Position numbers and translations under genes: made by a program. A DNA stretch of 64,000 bases from Benincasa hispida (lineage: Eukaryota; Streptophyta; Magnoliopsida; Cucurbitales; Cucurbitaceae): the NCBI RefSeq assembly GCF_009727055.1, contig NC_052352.1:23163512-23227511 (forward strand), given 5' to 3'. The notes under the pieces are model-generated. The model had not been told where the DNA came from. It ran no database searches and saw only the letters and a program-made list of their open reading frames with translations. Of this stretch, positions 23,159 through 35,113 are shown in pieces. Each line of letters opens with the position of its first letter. The stretch's first letter is position 1.

Positions 23159-25734
23159 ACCTATATTTGAGTCATGCCTTAAAGGCAAAATGACTAAAAG
23201 ATCTTTTACTAAAAAAGGTCATAGGGCCAAAGAACCTTTAGAGCATGTACATTCAAACTTTTGTGGTCTGATGAATATTAGAGGGTTTGAATATTTCATC
23301 ACTTTTACTGATGATTATTCAAGATATAGGTATGTTTATTTAAGTAACCATAAGTCTGAAGCTTTTGAAAAGTTCAAAGAGTTTAAGGTGGAAATTGAAA
23401 ATGCATTAATTAAAATAATTAAAACATTTTGATCTGCTCGAGGTGGAGAGTTTTTGGATCTTACATTCTAGAACTATTTGATAGAACATGGAATTGTATC
23501 CCAACACTCAGCACCTGGTACACCTCACTAGAATAGTGTATTAGAAAGGAGAAATCGAACCCTGTTGGACATAGTTCGGTCTATGATGAGTTATGATCCC
23601 TTGCCTGACTCGTTTTGGGGTTATGGAGTACAAACTACAACTTATATTTTGAAAGTGTTTTCCATCCAAGAGTGTTACGAGAACATCTTTGGAATTATGG
23701 AATGGTCGTAAAGGTAGTTTAAGCCATTTTAGGATCTAGGGTTGCCCAACACATGTACTTGAGGAAAATCCTAAGAAACTAGAATCTCGTTCAAAATTAT
23801 GCCTATTTGTAGGCTACTCTAAAGGAACGAAAGGTGGTTACTTCTATGGTTCTTAAAAAAAAATAAAGTGTTTGTGTCAACAAACACTACATTTCTAGAA
23901 GATGACCACATAAGGGAACATAAGCCCCGTAGTAAGATTGTGTTGAATGAACTTTCCAAGAAAACTACTGAACCTTCAACAAGGGTTGTTGAAGAATCCA
24001 ATACCTCAATAAGAGTTGTTGAACTTGGTTTATCTTGTAGGTCATGTCCACCTCAAGTGTTGAGGGAACCTCGATGTAGTGAGAGGGTTACAAACCCGCC
24101 TATGCGTTATATGGGTTTAACAGAAATCCTAGCTATGGTAACTGACAGAGACATTGAGGATCCATTGTCTTATAAGAAGGCAATAAAGGAAGTTGACAAA
24201 GATGAGTGGATCAAAGCTATAGATCTCGAAATGAAGTCTATGTACTTCAATTCTATTTGGGATCTTATAAATCAACCTGATGGGGTAAAACCTATAGGTG
24301 GCAAATGGATCTACAAGAGGAAACGGGGTGTTGATGAGAAGGTGCAAACCTTCAAGATTAGACTTATGGCAAAGAGTTATACCCAAGTTAAGGGAGACAA
24401 CTATGAGAAGACTTTCTCACCTATTGTCATGTTGAAGTCTATCTAAATCCTCCTATTTATTGCCTCAAATTATGACTATGAGATATGGCAAATAAACGTC
24501 GAGACCGTCTTTCTGAATGGCAATCTTGAGGAGATCATTTATATGGAACAACCTGAGGGATTCTTAACCCAAGGTCAAAAGCAAAAAGTTTGCAAGCTAA
24601 ATCGGTCAATCTATGGATTGAAGCAAGCGTCTCGATCTTGGAATATAAGATTTGATAAGCGATCAAACCTTATGGCTTTGATCAAAATATTGATGAGCTT
24701 TGTGTTTACAAGAGAATCATCAACAGTTCAATAGTCTTTCCAGTGTTGTATGTAGATGATATCCTACTCATTGGGAATGATATAGGTCTATTGACTGAGA
24801 TTAAGAATTGGCTAGCAACCCAATTCCAAATGAAAGATTCAGGAGAGGCACAGTTTGTTCAGGATATTCAATCTTTAGAAATCAAAAGAACAAAATGCTA
24901 GCTCTATCTCAGGTATTGTATATTAACAAGATGTTTGTCAAATTTTCTATGCAGAACTCCAAGACAGGTTTACTCCCTTTCAGGCATTGAGTTATATTGT
25001 CTAAGGAATAGTGTTTTAAGACACCTCAAGAGGTTGAGAAAATGAGACAAATCCCCTATGCATCGATTGTTGGCAGCCTGATGTATACAGTATTATGTAC
25101 TAGACCTGACATCTGCTATGTAATGGGGATAGTCAGTAGATATTAGCCTAATTCAAGATTTGATCACTGGACCAATGTTAAGAACATCCTCAAGTATCTA
25201 TATAGAATGAGGGACTACATGCTTGTGTATGTTTCTAAGGATTTAATATTTATAGGATACACAAACTCTAGTTTTCAGACTGATAAGGATTCTAGGAAAT
25301 CCACATCAGGATCAGTGTTCACTCTTAACGGAGGAGTAGTATTCTGGAAGAGCACCAAGCAGGGGTGCATTGCTGACTCCACCATGGAGGCTGAGTATGT
25401 AGCGGCATGTGAAGCTGCTAAAGAAGCAGTGTGGCTCAGGAAATTTCTGACTGATCTAGAAGTAGTTTTAAACATGTCAAAGTCCATCACCCTTTATTCT
25501 AATAATAGTGGTGTTGTGGCTAATTCCCGAGAGCTTCGGAGTCACAAGCGTGGGAAGCATATAGAGGGAAAGTATCATCTCATTTGAGAGATTATGCATC
25601 AAGTGGATGTGATCATCACACAGATAGCTTCAGAGCACGACATTGCTGATTCGTTTACAAAGGCTCTCATGGCTAAGGTGCTTGAGGGTCACCTGCAGAG
25701 TATAGGTCTACGAGACAGGCCACATATAGTCTAG
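23159..25734 (+). pseudogene. pol of RLC-5: integrase, RT and RNase H
   Basis: Begins in the GAG-pre-integrase tail (SCLKGKMTKRSF). The first integrase Asp reads Asn (HSNFCG, about 23250); the second (TDDYSR) and the Glu (LERRNRTL) remain. A 192-codon open piece (23868-24446) covers the linker and RT start. RT keeps YVDD intact at 24749-24760, but a frameshift lies at about 24655-24735 and stops at 24444, 24988 and 25145. RNase H (25207-25734) reads GYTNS and SNNSG where catalytic Asp residues belong. It would be non-functional at three active sites or frames. Confidence 0.9.
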
Positions 25735-25853
25735 GACAAGTGGGAGATTTTGTATTGGGCACATTTTATGCCCTAGTTTATTGCTTTGTATACTTGTAAA
25801 TTAGTATGACTTGTATATTGTGCACCCCATTAGCTTTAGGAAAAGTGGAAGAT
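25735..25853 (+). other. Doubled polypurine tract of RLC-5
   Basis: GGACAAGTGGGAGATTT at about 25734-25750 and GGAAAAGTGGAAGAT at 25839-25853. The spacer contains TATGCCCTAGTTTATTG. Confidence 0.7.
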
Positions 25854-27818
25854 TGTTGGGGTTGATGTCTTAAATCTCGTAGGATCCTGTAGTTTGTAAT
25901 TGTATTGTACAAACATTTTATTTATTTAATAAAATATGGGATGTTTTATTTGACATTTAGTAGCATTAAACCCACAAACCAATAAATTAACATCCAAGGT
26001 TATCATATGTAGCTTAAACATGTATGTAGAGACATACAGGTGAATCATGTTTAAGTGATAACCTAAATGGTCTGTAGTAGAATGATAAGGTTGGATACCT
26101 TATCCTAGTGACACTATGAATATAACCCGCTTTGTAAATGTTACAATTGTTGTAAAGTGCTACAAACGATTTGATCTTGATCATTCATGTGGATACATAT
26201 GATCGAGGGTATTTTATACAAAGGAGTTTGTATAGATTAGACCATGAAATGACCAGTCTCATTATATAACACTGCTCATAACTGATATTTACATTTCACC
26301 AAGATGACCATAGGTGAATGGACCTGAATCCTGAGTGAGTTGTGAACTTCTACCTATGAAGGTGGTCCTCTAATTTGTATGGGTGAGAGTGGCCAGATCG
26401 CCGACTCAATAAGCTTATCATTTTGGAGACTCGTCTGATTGGGGACTTGGGAACACAGCTGTACAAGACAGAATTCACTCCTTCCCCGAGGTCGGAAAAA
26501 ATTCACTCCTCCCAAAGATCGAGGTAAGTAGATAAATTGCTTCCTTAAGGGTTGATTGGGGTTTGAACAATGTTGCGGCACTCCCTTTCTTGGCTCAAGA
26601 GGGGTTTGGTCATATTTGGACTATGACTTATTGTTCATTAGAGGAATCAGTGGTATTTAAGGAGTTAAATGTAACTATAGGGTCAAAATGGTCATTTTGG
26701 CCTAGTTGTACTTATGAGCAATTTGGGAAGGGTCATCACATTGTTGACTGGTTATATCCAATGGACACATAAATATATATGTAGTGTGAAGAGTGAAGTG
26801 TCGGTCTTTGGTGGAGTGCTCGACGGTTAATGGATGTTGAATAATTTAATTAAAGGAGTTTAATTGATTATTCAAGTACCATTGGAGCTTCAAGCTATAG
26901 TTCCAAGAGGTCCCCTCTATAGTTCAACAGAGATTTAATGAGAATCACTTTTGGATTAATTTGAATTGCTCAAATTAATTGAGGGAATTAATTATATGTG
27001 ATATAATAAATTTAATTGAATTATATATGATATAATTACTATAATGTATTTGATACATTATAATATAAAATTTATTTGAAAGGAAATAAATGAGATTTAT
27101 TATATGAATTAGATTCATATAATTAAATTTAGTATAAATGATATTTATATTAAATACCATTGATGAGAGAATTAAAACTATAGGTTATATTGTATTGATA
27201 CGTATTAAACCATAGGTTATAAGTTATATATGATATAACATATAGATGTATAATAAGTTGTTATATATATATATATATATATATATNNNNNNNNNNNNNN
27301 NNNNNTTAATTATTATTAATTAATTTTAATTTTGAATTTTGAATTTTAAAGGGAGAGAAATAACTTCCTTCCCCTTAATTCTCTCTTGATCTCACGATCT
27401 CAATGGGTGGTTTTGTGAAGTGGATACAGTTCTTCTTCTTTTCACGAGTTTTACATAAAACAAAAAAGAAGCTCTCTGAGAAAAAAAAAAATCTCTATAT
27501 CTCACCCTCTTTTCCTCTCAGTCTCTTTCCTTCTCCAAAATCACAAACTCCACAAGCTCCTATGATTCTCAACCCAGAGAATATAGAGGAAACTTTCGTG
27601 GTGGTGTCCACGTTTTTTCTTGGTTCAAGGAATTGAAATTGTTCGTAATACATCATGGAGGAAATTCGTGAAGGAAAGTTTCTTGTAACCTTAAATTTCC
27701 TTTTCTTATTCAATGGGCATGCTGTAAATTTAAGTTTTAATGCATAATTTTTCTGTTTGTATTTTGTAAAGTTCGTTGTTCTGTAAAAATCGAATTTTGG
27801 GACCGATTCCCTCTTTCA
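25854..27818 (+). repeat. 3' LTR of RLC-5 (LTR family C)
   Basis: Begins TGTTGGGGTTGATG after the polypurine tract. It ends near CCCTCTTTCA (27818; the end could be two bases later). A pyrimidine-rich stretch lies at 27480-27540. It contains an AT microsatellite and a short N gap. ORFs inside are chance. Confidence 0.85.
27263..27305. repeat. AT microsatellite with 19-N gap
   Basis: About twelve AT units (27263-27286) run into 19 N (27287-27305), an assembly break at a simple repeat. Confidence 0.97.
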
Positions 27819-29361
27819 CATTGGACCTTCACCGGTTCCTACACATACAAGAAACAATTCACTCATTCCCCATTGTTAGGGTAAGTAGATAAATTGCTCC
27901 TTTAAGAGTTGATTATGGGGTTTGAACAATTAGACACCTCACCTTTTCGACTCACGAGAGGTTCAATCATAGTTGGACTATGACTAATTGTTCATTAGAG
28001 GGATCGATGGTACTTAAGGAATTAGATGTAACTATAGGAGTAAAATAATAGTTTTGACCTAGTTGTATTTATGAGCAAATTGTGAAAGATCTATGCATCG
28101 TTGATTGATCATATCCAATGGACACAGAGATCTATATATAATGCGAAGAGTGCAACTGTCGCTTTTTAGTGGAGTGGCCGAGCAGTTAATGAAGGTTGAT
28201 TAAGTTAATTAAAGAGTTTAATTAATTAATCAAGTATCATTGGAGCTTCAATCTATAGGTACATAAAGTCCCCTTGTTAGCTCAATAAGGACTAATGAGA
28301 ATCAAATTATTTTAGTTTAATTTGAATTGTTCAAATTAATTAATGGGAATTAATTATACGAGATACAATTAAATATTATATATTGATACATTATAAGTAT
28401 AATGTATGGTGATACATTATATAATTTAATGAGAGAAATAAATATTTGAATGTGTTTCAAATATTTGTTATATGCATGAGATTCATATGAAAATTATATG
28501 TTAAAATTAATGTGAATGCGATTCAAATTAAATTTATGTAGTTTTATGAGAGAAATAATTATTTGAATATGATTCAAATATTAATAATACGAATGTGATT
28601 CATAAGAAAGCGAGATCCTGAGCATTGTTTGGGAAAGTCAAGAGAGCTTTAAGTGTGTCCGAGGATTTGTCATCCGATCCGGATACACTCCAAATTCGAA
28701 AGGATAAGGCACCAGCCCAAGCTAGGTTAAAATTAATATGAATTATCAATACTATAGGTCATATGAGAGTATTATGAAATATAGATTATATTATATGTGA
28801 TATAATATAAACTGTAGATTATAGGTTATATGTGATATAACTTATAGTTTAATTATTAATATATATTTAGTTAGTTAATATATATTATTGTATTATTCAA
28901 AATTATGAATTTTGAAAGTTAAATAAATAATTAAAAAAAGTGAGGGAATTATAACTCCCTTAACCCCACTCTCATATATGAGATGAAGGGGTGGAAGATT
29001 GATCATCTTCCACCTAATGCTTTCTCCTCCCTTACAAAAGATGGAGTGCAAGCCCACAGCTCTGCACAATTCTTGTCCCTAAGGATAAAAAGGAAGTCCT
29101 CATGGCAATGTCCCAATTGTTGCGATCTTTTGTGCGTTCGTGGTGGTGAGATCGGGGTCATTCGTGAGATTTGAGAGAGGAAACATGAAGATTGTATATT
29201 CTACAAAGGTAGGTAGAATTTCTTTCTCTTCTCCCTATAGCATAATGATTATAAGGTTTGTTTATCTTGAAATTTTATTGTTCTTTGCATTTTCTATTTT
29301 GGCTTCAAATTGAACTTAAAATTGTATGACATTTACATGCCTCCACTTGGGATTCAATCCA
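27819..29361 (+). repeat. LTR fragment of RLC-6 (family C-like), 5'-truncated
   Basis: Shares with the LTR at 25854 the stretches around GTAAGTAGATAAATTGCTCC, the late AT-rich region with repeated ATTCATAT-type words and the pyrimidine-rich end. The LTR start is missing. It runs into gag codons at about 29362 with no primer-binding site, so leader and most of gag are deleted. A GC-richer insert lies at 28612-28726. Confidence 0.75.
28612..28726 (+). other. GC-richer coding-like fragment inside an LTR, possible captured exon
   Basis: Flanked by AT-rich LTR sequence, this stretch has a different base composition. One frame, open from 28622, gives about 35 codons with protein-like composition: FGKVKRALSVSE, then DLSSDPDTLQIRK, then DKAPAQAR. 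It ends in AGG followed by TTAAAA, which could be an old splice donor (AG/GTTAAA). I do not recognise the protein. It could be a captured host exon or just a divergent LTR segment. Confidence 0.4.
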
Positions 29362-30545
29362 TTCACTTCATACCTATGAGTCCTTGATGAAAGTCAAAGA
29401 ACAATAAGGAGAGGAAAACGTTGTCACCTCTAATAAAAGTTTCTACAAAGGTTCAACCTCTAGGGTAAAATCTGGGGCTTCTACTTCTGGCTCAAAAGGC
29501 AAGAAGAAGAAGGCTAGTAAAAGGAATAAAGTTGACCAAGCTGCTGCCCATAAAAAGGGAATAAGGCCAAGATTGCAGACAAATGAAAATGTTTCCACTG
29601 CAACATGGATGGACACTAGAAGAGGAACTACTCAAAGTACTTAGCTGAAAAGAAGAAAGCCAAAGACGGTAACTATGATTTACTTGTCTTAGCAACTTAT
29701 TTAGTGGAGCATGATGATTCTATTTGGATGATTGATTTTAGGGCCAGTAACCATGTTAGCTCTTCTTTACAGGGAATTAGTTCCTAGAAGCAAGTGGAGG
29801 TTAGCAAGATGACTCTGTGAGTCGGAACCGGGGAGGTTGTCTCTGCTGTTGTTGTGGGCTGCATGAAGTTTTTTTATTTTTTTTATTTTAAGAAATAGTT
29901 TATATTATTAGATAATGTATTATTAGTTTCTAAAATTAAGAGGAACTTAATTTTTTTTTCTTATCTACTTAAACAAATGTATTTCATAAACTTTTCTATA
30001 ATAAAGTGTTTATTTCTAGAAATAGTCTCAACATTTGTTCTGTGAATTTAGAAAATAACTTGTATGTGTTAAGGCCTAGAGTGTCTAAAGTAATTCTAAA
30101 CATTAAATTGTTTAAAACAACAACAATAAAGATGAAACAAAAATCAGTTTCTCCTAAAGAAAAGGTCCATTTTTGGCACTTAAGATTAGGTTACATAAAT
30201 CTCAATAAGATTGAGAGATTGGTTAAGAATGGAATTTTAAGTGAGTTACAAGAAAATTCTTTACCAGTATGTAAGTCATGCCTTGAGGGCAAGATGACAA
30301 AAAGACCTTTTATTGGAAAAGATTATAGGGCCAAAGAACCCTTCAAGCTTATACATTTAGATTTTTTGTGGTCCAATGGATGTTAAAGCAAGAGAAGGGT
30401 ACGAATACTTCATCTCATTCATAGAAGATTATTCAAGATTTGGGTATATTTACTTAATGCAGCATAAGTCTGAATCTCTTGAAAAGTTCAAAGACTATAA
30501 GAGTAAAGTTGAAAACCTGTTAGAAAAAACAATTAACACTACAGA
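29362..30545 (+). pseudogene. gag C-terminus, protease and integrase start of RLC-6
   Basis: Gag codons LHTYESLMKVKE open the piece, followed by a Lys/Ser-rich tail and the zinc knuckle CFHCNMDGH (about 29590), then a stop and KRNYSK, so the last Cys is lost. Protease reads WMIDFRASNHV (about 29728), with D-F-R for D-S-G. GAG-pre-integrase has HLRLGYINLN (about 30178), the first integrase Asp is in HLDF, and the second region reads ISFIEDYSR, Asp to Glu. A frameshift lies at about 30370. The sequence ends in LTR-like DNA at about 30546. Confidence 0.85.
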
Positions 30546-30775
30546 TGCGGATATGGATATAGGAGGGAAACCTTCAGTGACAACCAAAATAGTCTGTAGT
30601 ATATGGATATAGGAAGGAAACCTTATCCTGGTAACACTACGGGTGCGGCCCGCTTTGTGGAATTTTTACAAATGTTGTGACTTGTCACAGATGGTCTGAT
30701 CCTGATCATTCATGTAGTGGACATGCGAGCGAGGGCATCCTATACAAAGAGTTTGTATAAGACTTGACCTCGAAG
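30546..30775 (+). repeat. 5' LTR fragment of RLC-7 (family D)
   Basis: Matches 41100-41305 of the 3' LTR (AACCAAAATAGTCTGTAGT and following). It starts abruptly after integrase codons of RLC-6; a short stretch around GATATAGGAGGGAAACC occurs twice about 50 bases apart. The last bases, ACCTCGAAG, continue exactly into the reverse complement of 32516 downwards. Confidence 0.85.
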
Positions 30776-30800
30776 NNNNNNNNNNNNNNNNNNNNNNNNN
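30776..30800. other. Assembly gap (25 N)
   Basis: Exactly 25 N at the left edge of an inverted block, as at 2362-2386. Confidence 0.99.
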
Positions 30801-30931
30801 GATTCTTAATGCTGATCGATGCAAACTCATTTTCTGATGAATTCCTAACATTATTCGCCGCATATTTACTTAACAATCCCATAATTCTTAAATAAAAGGC
30901 CTAAGATGACGTGCATTTCTGCCCATCATCA
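30801..30931 (-). repeat. First 131 bases of the RLG-1 5' LTR, inverted
   Basis: The reverse complement begins TGATGATGGGCAGAAATGCA, the LTR start also seen with small changes at 42803 and 53461. It abuts ATGAT at 30932-30936, the reverse complement of the ATCAT that follows the RLG-1 3' LTR at 37503. It is therefore the start of the RLG-1 5' LTR, read backwards. Confidence 0.8.
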
Positions 30932-32235
30932 ATGATGCATGACCAAATACATAACCTAAGTTGGGATTTACTATATGTGCATACATATGACATATTAAAA
31001 ACATACATCACATGTAATAAATAAAGGATTAATGACCAGGATGAGCCTTTACAAAAAACTGGAATGAAATAACCCTATCTATTACATTTTTAATCGAGCA
31101 AACCGGTTCACAGGCAAATCAGATCTTGAACACTAGAAGGATTCCATCGTGTAGTAAACGCCGTAGGTAGATGGATCATCTAATGCGCACTAGGAATAGA
31201 AGCAAAATTAAACGATCGCATAGATGACAACGAGGCTGCGAAACCATGATCGTCTATGCGATCACTTAACGTGGCACAAATGAATGATTTACCTTGTTTA
31301 CTAAGCGATCGTTTAGTCAGTTACTAAGTGATTAAGCTGCTGACCAAAACGATCGCCTATGCGATCACTTTGCGACAACAGTGTGAACGAATTAACTTGC
31401 ATTACTAAGCGATCGTTTAGTCAGTTACTAAGCGATGAAGCTTGCTGACCAAAATGATCGTCTATGCGATCACTAACGCGACGACAGGTTAAATATTTAC
31501 CCTTGCATTACTAAGCGATCGTAGTTACTAAGCGATGAAGCTTGTTGACCAAATGATCGTCTATGCGATCACTTAACGCGGCGACAGTAAACGATTTACC
31601 TTGCGTTACTAAGCGATCGTAGTTAGTTACTAAGCGATGAAGCTGACCTAAATGATCCGCGCGCGTTAAGCAATACACGAGCATCACATCGTCTAACGAC
31701 CCGATATACTCGACGATCGGTAACCGATGCGTGACACGATGTGATTAACCTTGATCCTTACCCGATCGTCTACACAACGTGATCATCAGCGATCGCGTAC
31801 GCCATCGTCTGCACGATCCGATACTCACGATCGCGTACCTGATTGTCGACATGATGCGATCAACCCTTGATTACATACCCCATCGTCTCTAACTGATGCG
31901 ATCAACAGCGATCGCGTTCCCCATCATCTGCACGATGCAATCAACCCTTGATCGTCTCCTTCTTTCGAAAACCGCAACGCTTTGCTCCGACCCTCTTCAC
32001 GAACAACTCAAAACCAAACAGACTTTGAATACAAACTTAAATACGATTATTATTCCAAAATGTTAGGGGCCTTTACAAACAACCGCAAATGTAAAAAAAA
32101 ATTAAAATCAAACGAGGCACATCCATGAAAACATCCATAAATTCGCGCAGCATAACGATTAAACGAGTGTAGAAATGCACCACCAAGAACGTATTGCAAT
32201 TCTTTTGTAGAATGAATTGGAATATCACCACATTG
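30932..32235 (-). other. Inverted first half of the RLC-7 leader
   Basis: Matches the RLC-9 leader (62110-62890) in the same minus orientation, while the rest of RLC-7 is forward. It holds the tandem CGATCG-rich units at 31297-31700 and further CGATCG words to 31960. It joins LTR sequence directly at about 32236, so LTR end and primer-binding site are deleted. No gene. Confidence 0.75.
31297..31700 (-). repeat. Four tandem units of about 100 bases, rich in CGATCG
   Basis: Units start with CTAAGCGATCG at 31301, 31405, 31511 and 31609 (spacing 104, 106 and 98). Each has a second CTAAGCGAT-type word, GAAGCT and a GATCGTCTATGCGATCA-like stretch. The copies are imperfect. Confidence 0.8.
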
Positions 32236-32516
32236 TTTCAAGCCTCAGGATCAACCCTAAGAGAGCAATCTATCTACTTACCCTACTTTGGGAGGAAGTG
32301 AACTCCATCTTATGAAGCTGAGATCCAGCTCTAAATCAGAAAAATCCCCAAATGGTGGTTTGAGTTGGCTTTCTGGCCTCGCACCCATGCAATCAAAAAG
32401 ACTGCCCTCAATGTCAGAAGTTCCAACTCACTCAGGATTAAGGTCATGTTACCTATGGTCATCCTAATAAGTGAAGTCTCAATCATGAATGATGTTATAT
32501 GACAAGACATTAACAC
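32236..32516 (-). repeat. Inverted piece of the RLC-7 5' LTR (family D)
   Basis: Reverse complement of 41309-41600 of the 3' LTR. The edge at 32516 (ATTAACAC) is the base-exact continuation of 30775. Confidence 0.85.
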
Positions 32517-33985
32517 ATTAGCAGCAGATATTCAGAAAAGGACCATCATGCTGCGAATGTCAGAATCAGAGCAGGTCCATTAATGCTGTCGGCGATCCAA
32601 CTCTATAAATAGAAGCCGTTGAGCAGAATTTCATTTTATCCAAGGCGCCTGAGGCTCGCCTTAGGGCGGATCCTTGTGATTCAGATGAACGTGTGAGAAG
32701 AAAGCTTGAGAGTTCTTCATCTCCTTCATCCATTCCGAGTAACAACCGGAGCCTTCGTCGAAGTTAGAGCTTAAGAGAGTCAGCTCCACCACCCATCCAT
32801 GGCACCACGGTAGCCTTGACAAACATCTGTTGGAAGCAAGACATTGCTTCCAGCTAGCCGTTTCCATTTCTCTTCTTTCCTTATATTGTATTGTATTACA
32901 ATTTGGCTTAAGGAATTAATACATTTTGTGATCAATGCATTTCTATATTTCCTTCGATTCCATCTCCATCTTCCTTTACTCAGCATCCTTAACATTCATT
33001 ACATCACTTAGTGAGATTGCTAGAGTATCGCATACTTAATCATGCGGCATAGGAATATGAAGCATGTAGCAAACCACCAGGAGGAGTGTGTTGCGTGAGT
33101 ACTATTGGAAAACCTTATTTGCTTAGTGTGAAGTTGTAGCAATACTTGTCTATAGGGGACGCAATGCTTGTCTATGAGTAAAATCAGCAACAACTAACTG
33201 CTCCGGAGGGTAAGTGGTTGGTCGCATTAAGCTATGTAAGCAAGTGTTCACTAGGAATAGGAATAATCGTATGTCAACCAGGATTTCGCGGTTACCTTGT
33301 CTTATGCATGCGTCCAACACACCTTTAGAGATACTCGAGAGAAAGTCTAAAGAAAGAACCTAAGACTTGAGAGAGCTAGGTTAGAATCGAGGCTCGGGAG
33401 AGCTAGATTAAGATCGTATAAGCAAGAATGGAGACTTAGGAATAAGTTTCGTTTGCTATTACAAATCACGTGCATTTTCGTCGGGCGTGTATGGCATGAT
33501 CGTATTAGTTTGCGTTGGCAAGGGTTTCCCTTGCTGTCAAGCTTAGGGTTGCGATGAAGACCTCCTCACATTTTATCTATTTTTCCATGCATTTTACTAC
33601 GCGTCAATAGTTGTCGTGTCTCTACCTCTCATTCGTATTCTCATCGCTTAATCTGATAGCAAGAAGTAGGAGTAGTTTGTAGCTTAAAACCCCCATCATT
33701 CTTTTATTCATCCGTTGCAAACACATCACCGCATACACTTAGTTACAAGTCCCTGAGTTTGACCTCAGATCACCCGAGAAACTTGCGTCCGCGTTATACT
33801 TGGCACGAATGCAAGAAAACTTATGATAGGAACGCATGGTCATCGCATATAAGAGTAATACATTTTCATTCCAACGCATGACCACCGACACATGAGAACC
33901 AACGTATAACCTAAGACATGCATCGCATATTGCGTTCACTATAATTTTAGCCATCAGGTTTTTGGCGGCTAATTTCACGTCACCA
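32517..33985 (+). repeat. 5' LTR of RLG-1 (main part)
   Basis: Ends AATTTCACGTCACCA before the primer site. TATAAATA at 32604-32611 fits the promoter and is kept in the 3' copy (36114-36121). The left edge is an assembly or inversion junction, not the true LTR start. Confidence 0.88.
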
Positions 33986-33989
33986 AGTT

Positions 33990-34010
33990 TTTGGCGCCGT
34001 TGCCAGGGAC
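33990..34010 (+). other. Gypsy primer-binding site
   Basis: TTTGGCGCCGTTGCCAGGGA, four bases after the LTR, is the characteristic Athila/Tat-type primer-binding sequence. Confidence 0.88.
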
Positions 34011-35113
34011 TTGGCAGCTAATAGTTTGTTGAGTTTTGTGTTTTTGCAGACAACCTTTTTATGTTGGGAGTATTGCAACTTGTGCGACCAAGTTGCAACC
34101 AATATTGAAGTGTAGGCGATGCGTTGAAAGTCAATATTGACCCCAAGGTAGAAGGGCAATCAGTTGCATGAGCTGAAGGTAGTTTTACGCGCATGACGGC
34201 TGCATGTGCCCACCAATTGCTAGAAGTTCCAATGGTCAGAGCGTGCCCCTTGACCTAAGCAATTGAGAGAAATCTCCTGCATGGGAGACTCCTTGCGATG
34301 ACGACACTCCAATATCTCCAGGGACGTTTTATACTTTATCTTTACCTTGTTTTCTTAGTTTATTTATTTTTATTATTATTTTGGATATTTGGTTGATTCC
34401 TTGGTTGTGGTACGTTTGCTCCTTGTAGGTGCGACAATAATTCTCCTCGGTGCGTAGTTACAACGGAAGAATTCCCTCCATCCTTCAACGCATGGCTTCG
34501 AACGCATGAACCCCAAAGCATGGTCACATGCGTTATTCCATTTAAGGTTTTTTTCTTGTTATCTTTTATGCTTTATCCTTTTGAAATTCTCCTTATCCGA
34601 TTGCATTCCTTTGCGATGCATCTATGATGGTACGTATAATTCACCGCATCTGCTAACTAAGCATCGCAAGACTCACCTTACTTTTACTAGCTTCTTCAAA
34701 AATTTGAAAGTGTTAAGTTTTATTATGTGCAAACCTTTGCTCAAACATTTATTACCCCATTCCTATTGAGTTTGTTTTTAGCTTTGCGGTAAGAACACTA
34801 CCAACCTCTAAGTTTGGGGGTGACAGCGATCCCGAAGAATTGCGTTCATTACATTGCGATCATTTCAAAAAAAAAATTCTGAGAATAATAACTCCACTGT
34901 TAACACAATGAGGAAACCCATGTTGATAAGAGTTAAGTAGTGAAAGGCACTTGCCCGTAGTTGGATGTCCACATGACACACGTGGGGGCAAGCCAAAAAG
35001 AAGGTAAGTCGCCAGGATCCATGCATAAGCGCAACTCCTTTGTCGGGTGCAAGCCAAATCAAGAAAGTCAAGAGTTGAGTTGAATATGGAATGCAACCGA
35101 AGTTAGATGCCCG
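34011..35113 (+). other. Interior of RLG-1, no coding region seen
   Basis: No gypsy gag, protease, RT or integrase motif in any frame. CTAAGTTTGGGGGTGA at about 34809-34824 resembles the purine-rich stretch common in the 3' non-coding part of Athila-type elements. Openings at 34506-34769 and 34860-35096 have no recognisable content. Confidence 0.65.

Noticed and set aside
31190..31960. CRISPR-like or satellite array
   Set aside because: Units are imperfect, have no constant repeat and spacer plan, and lie in a retrotransposon leader shared with other elements.
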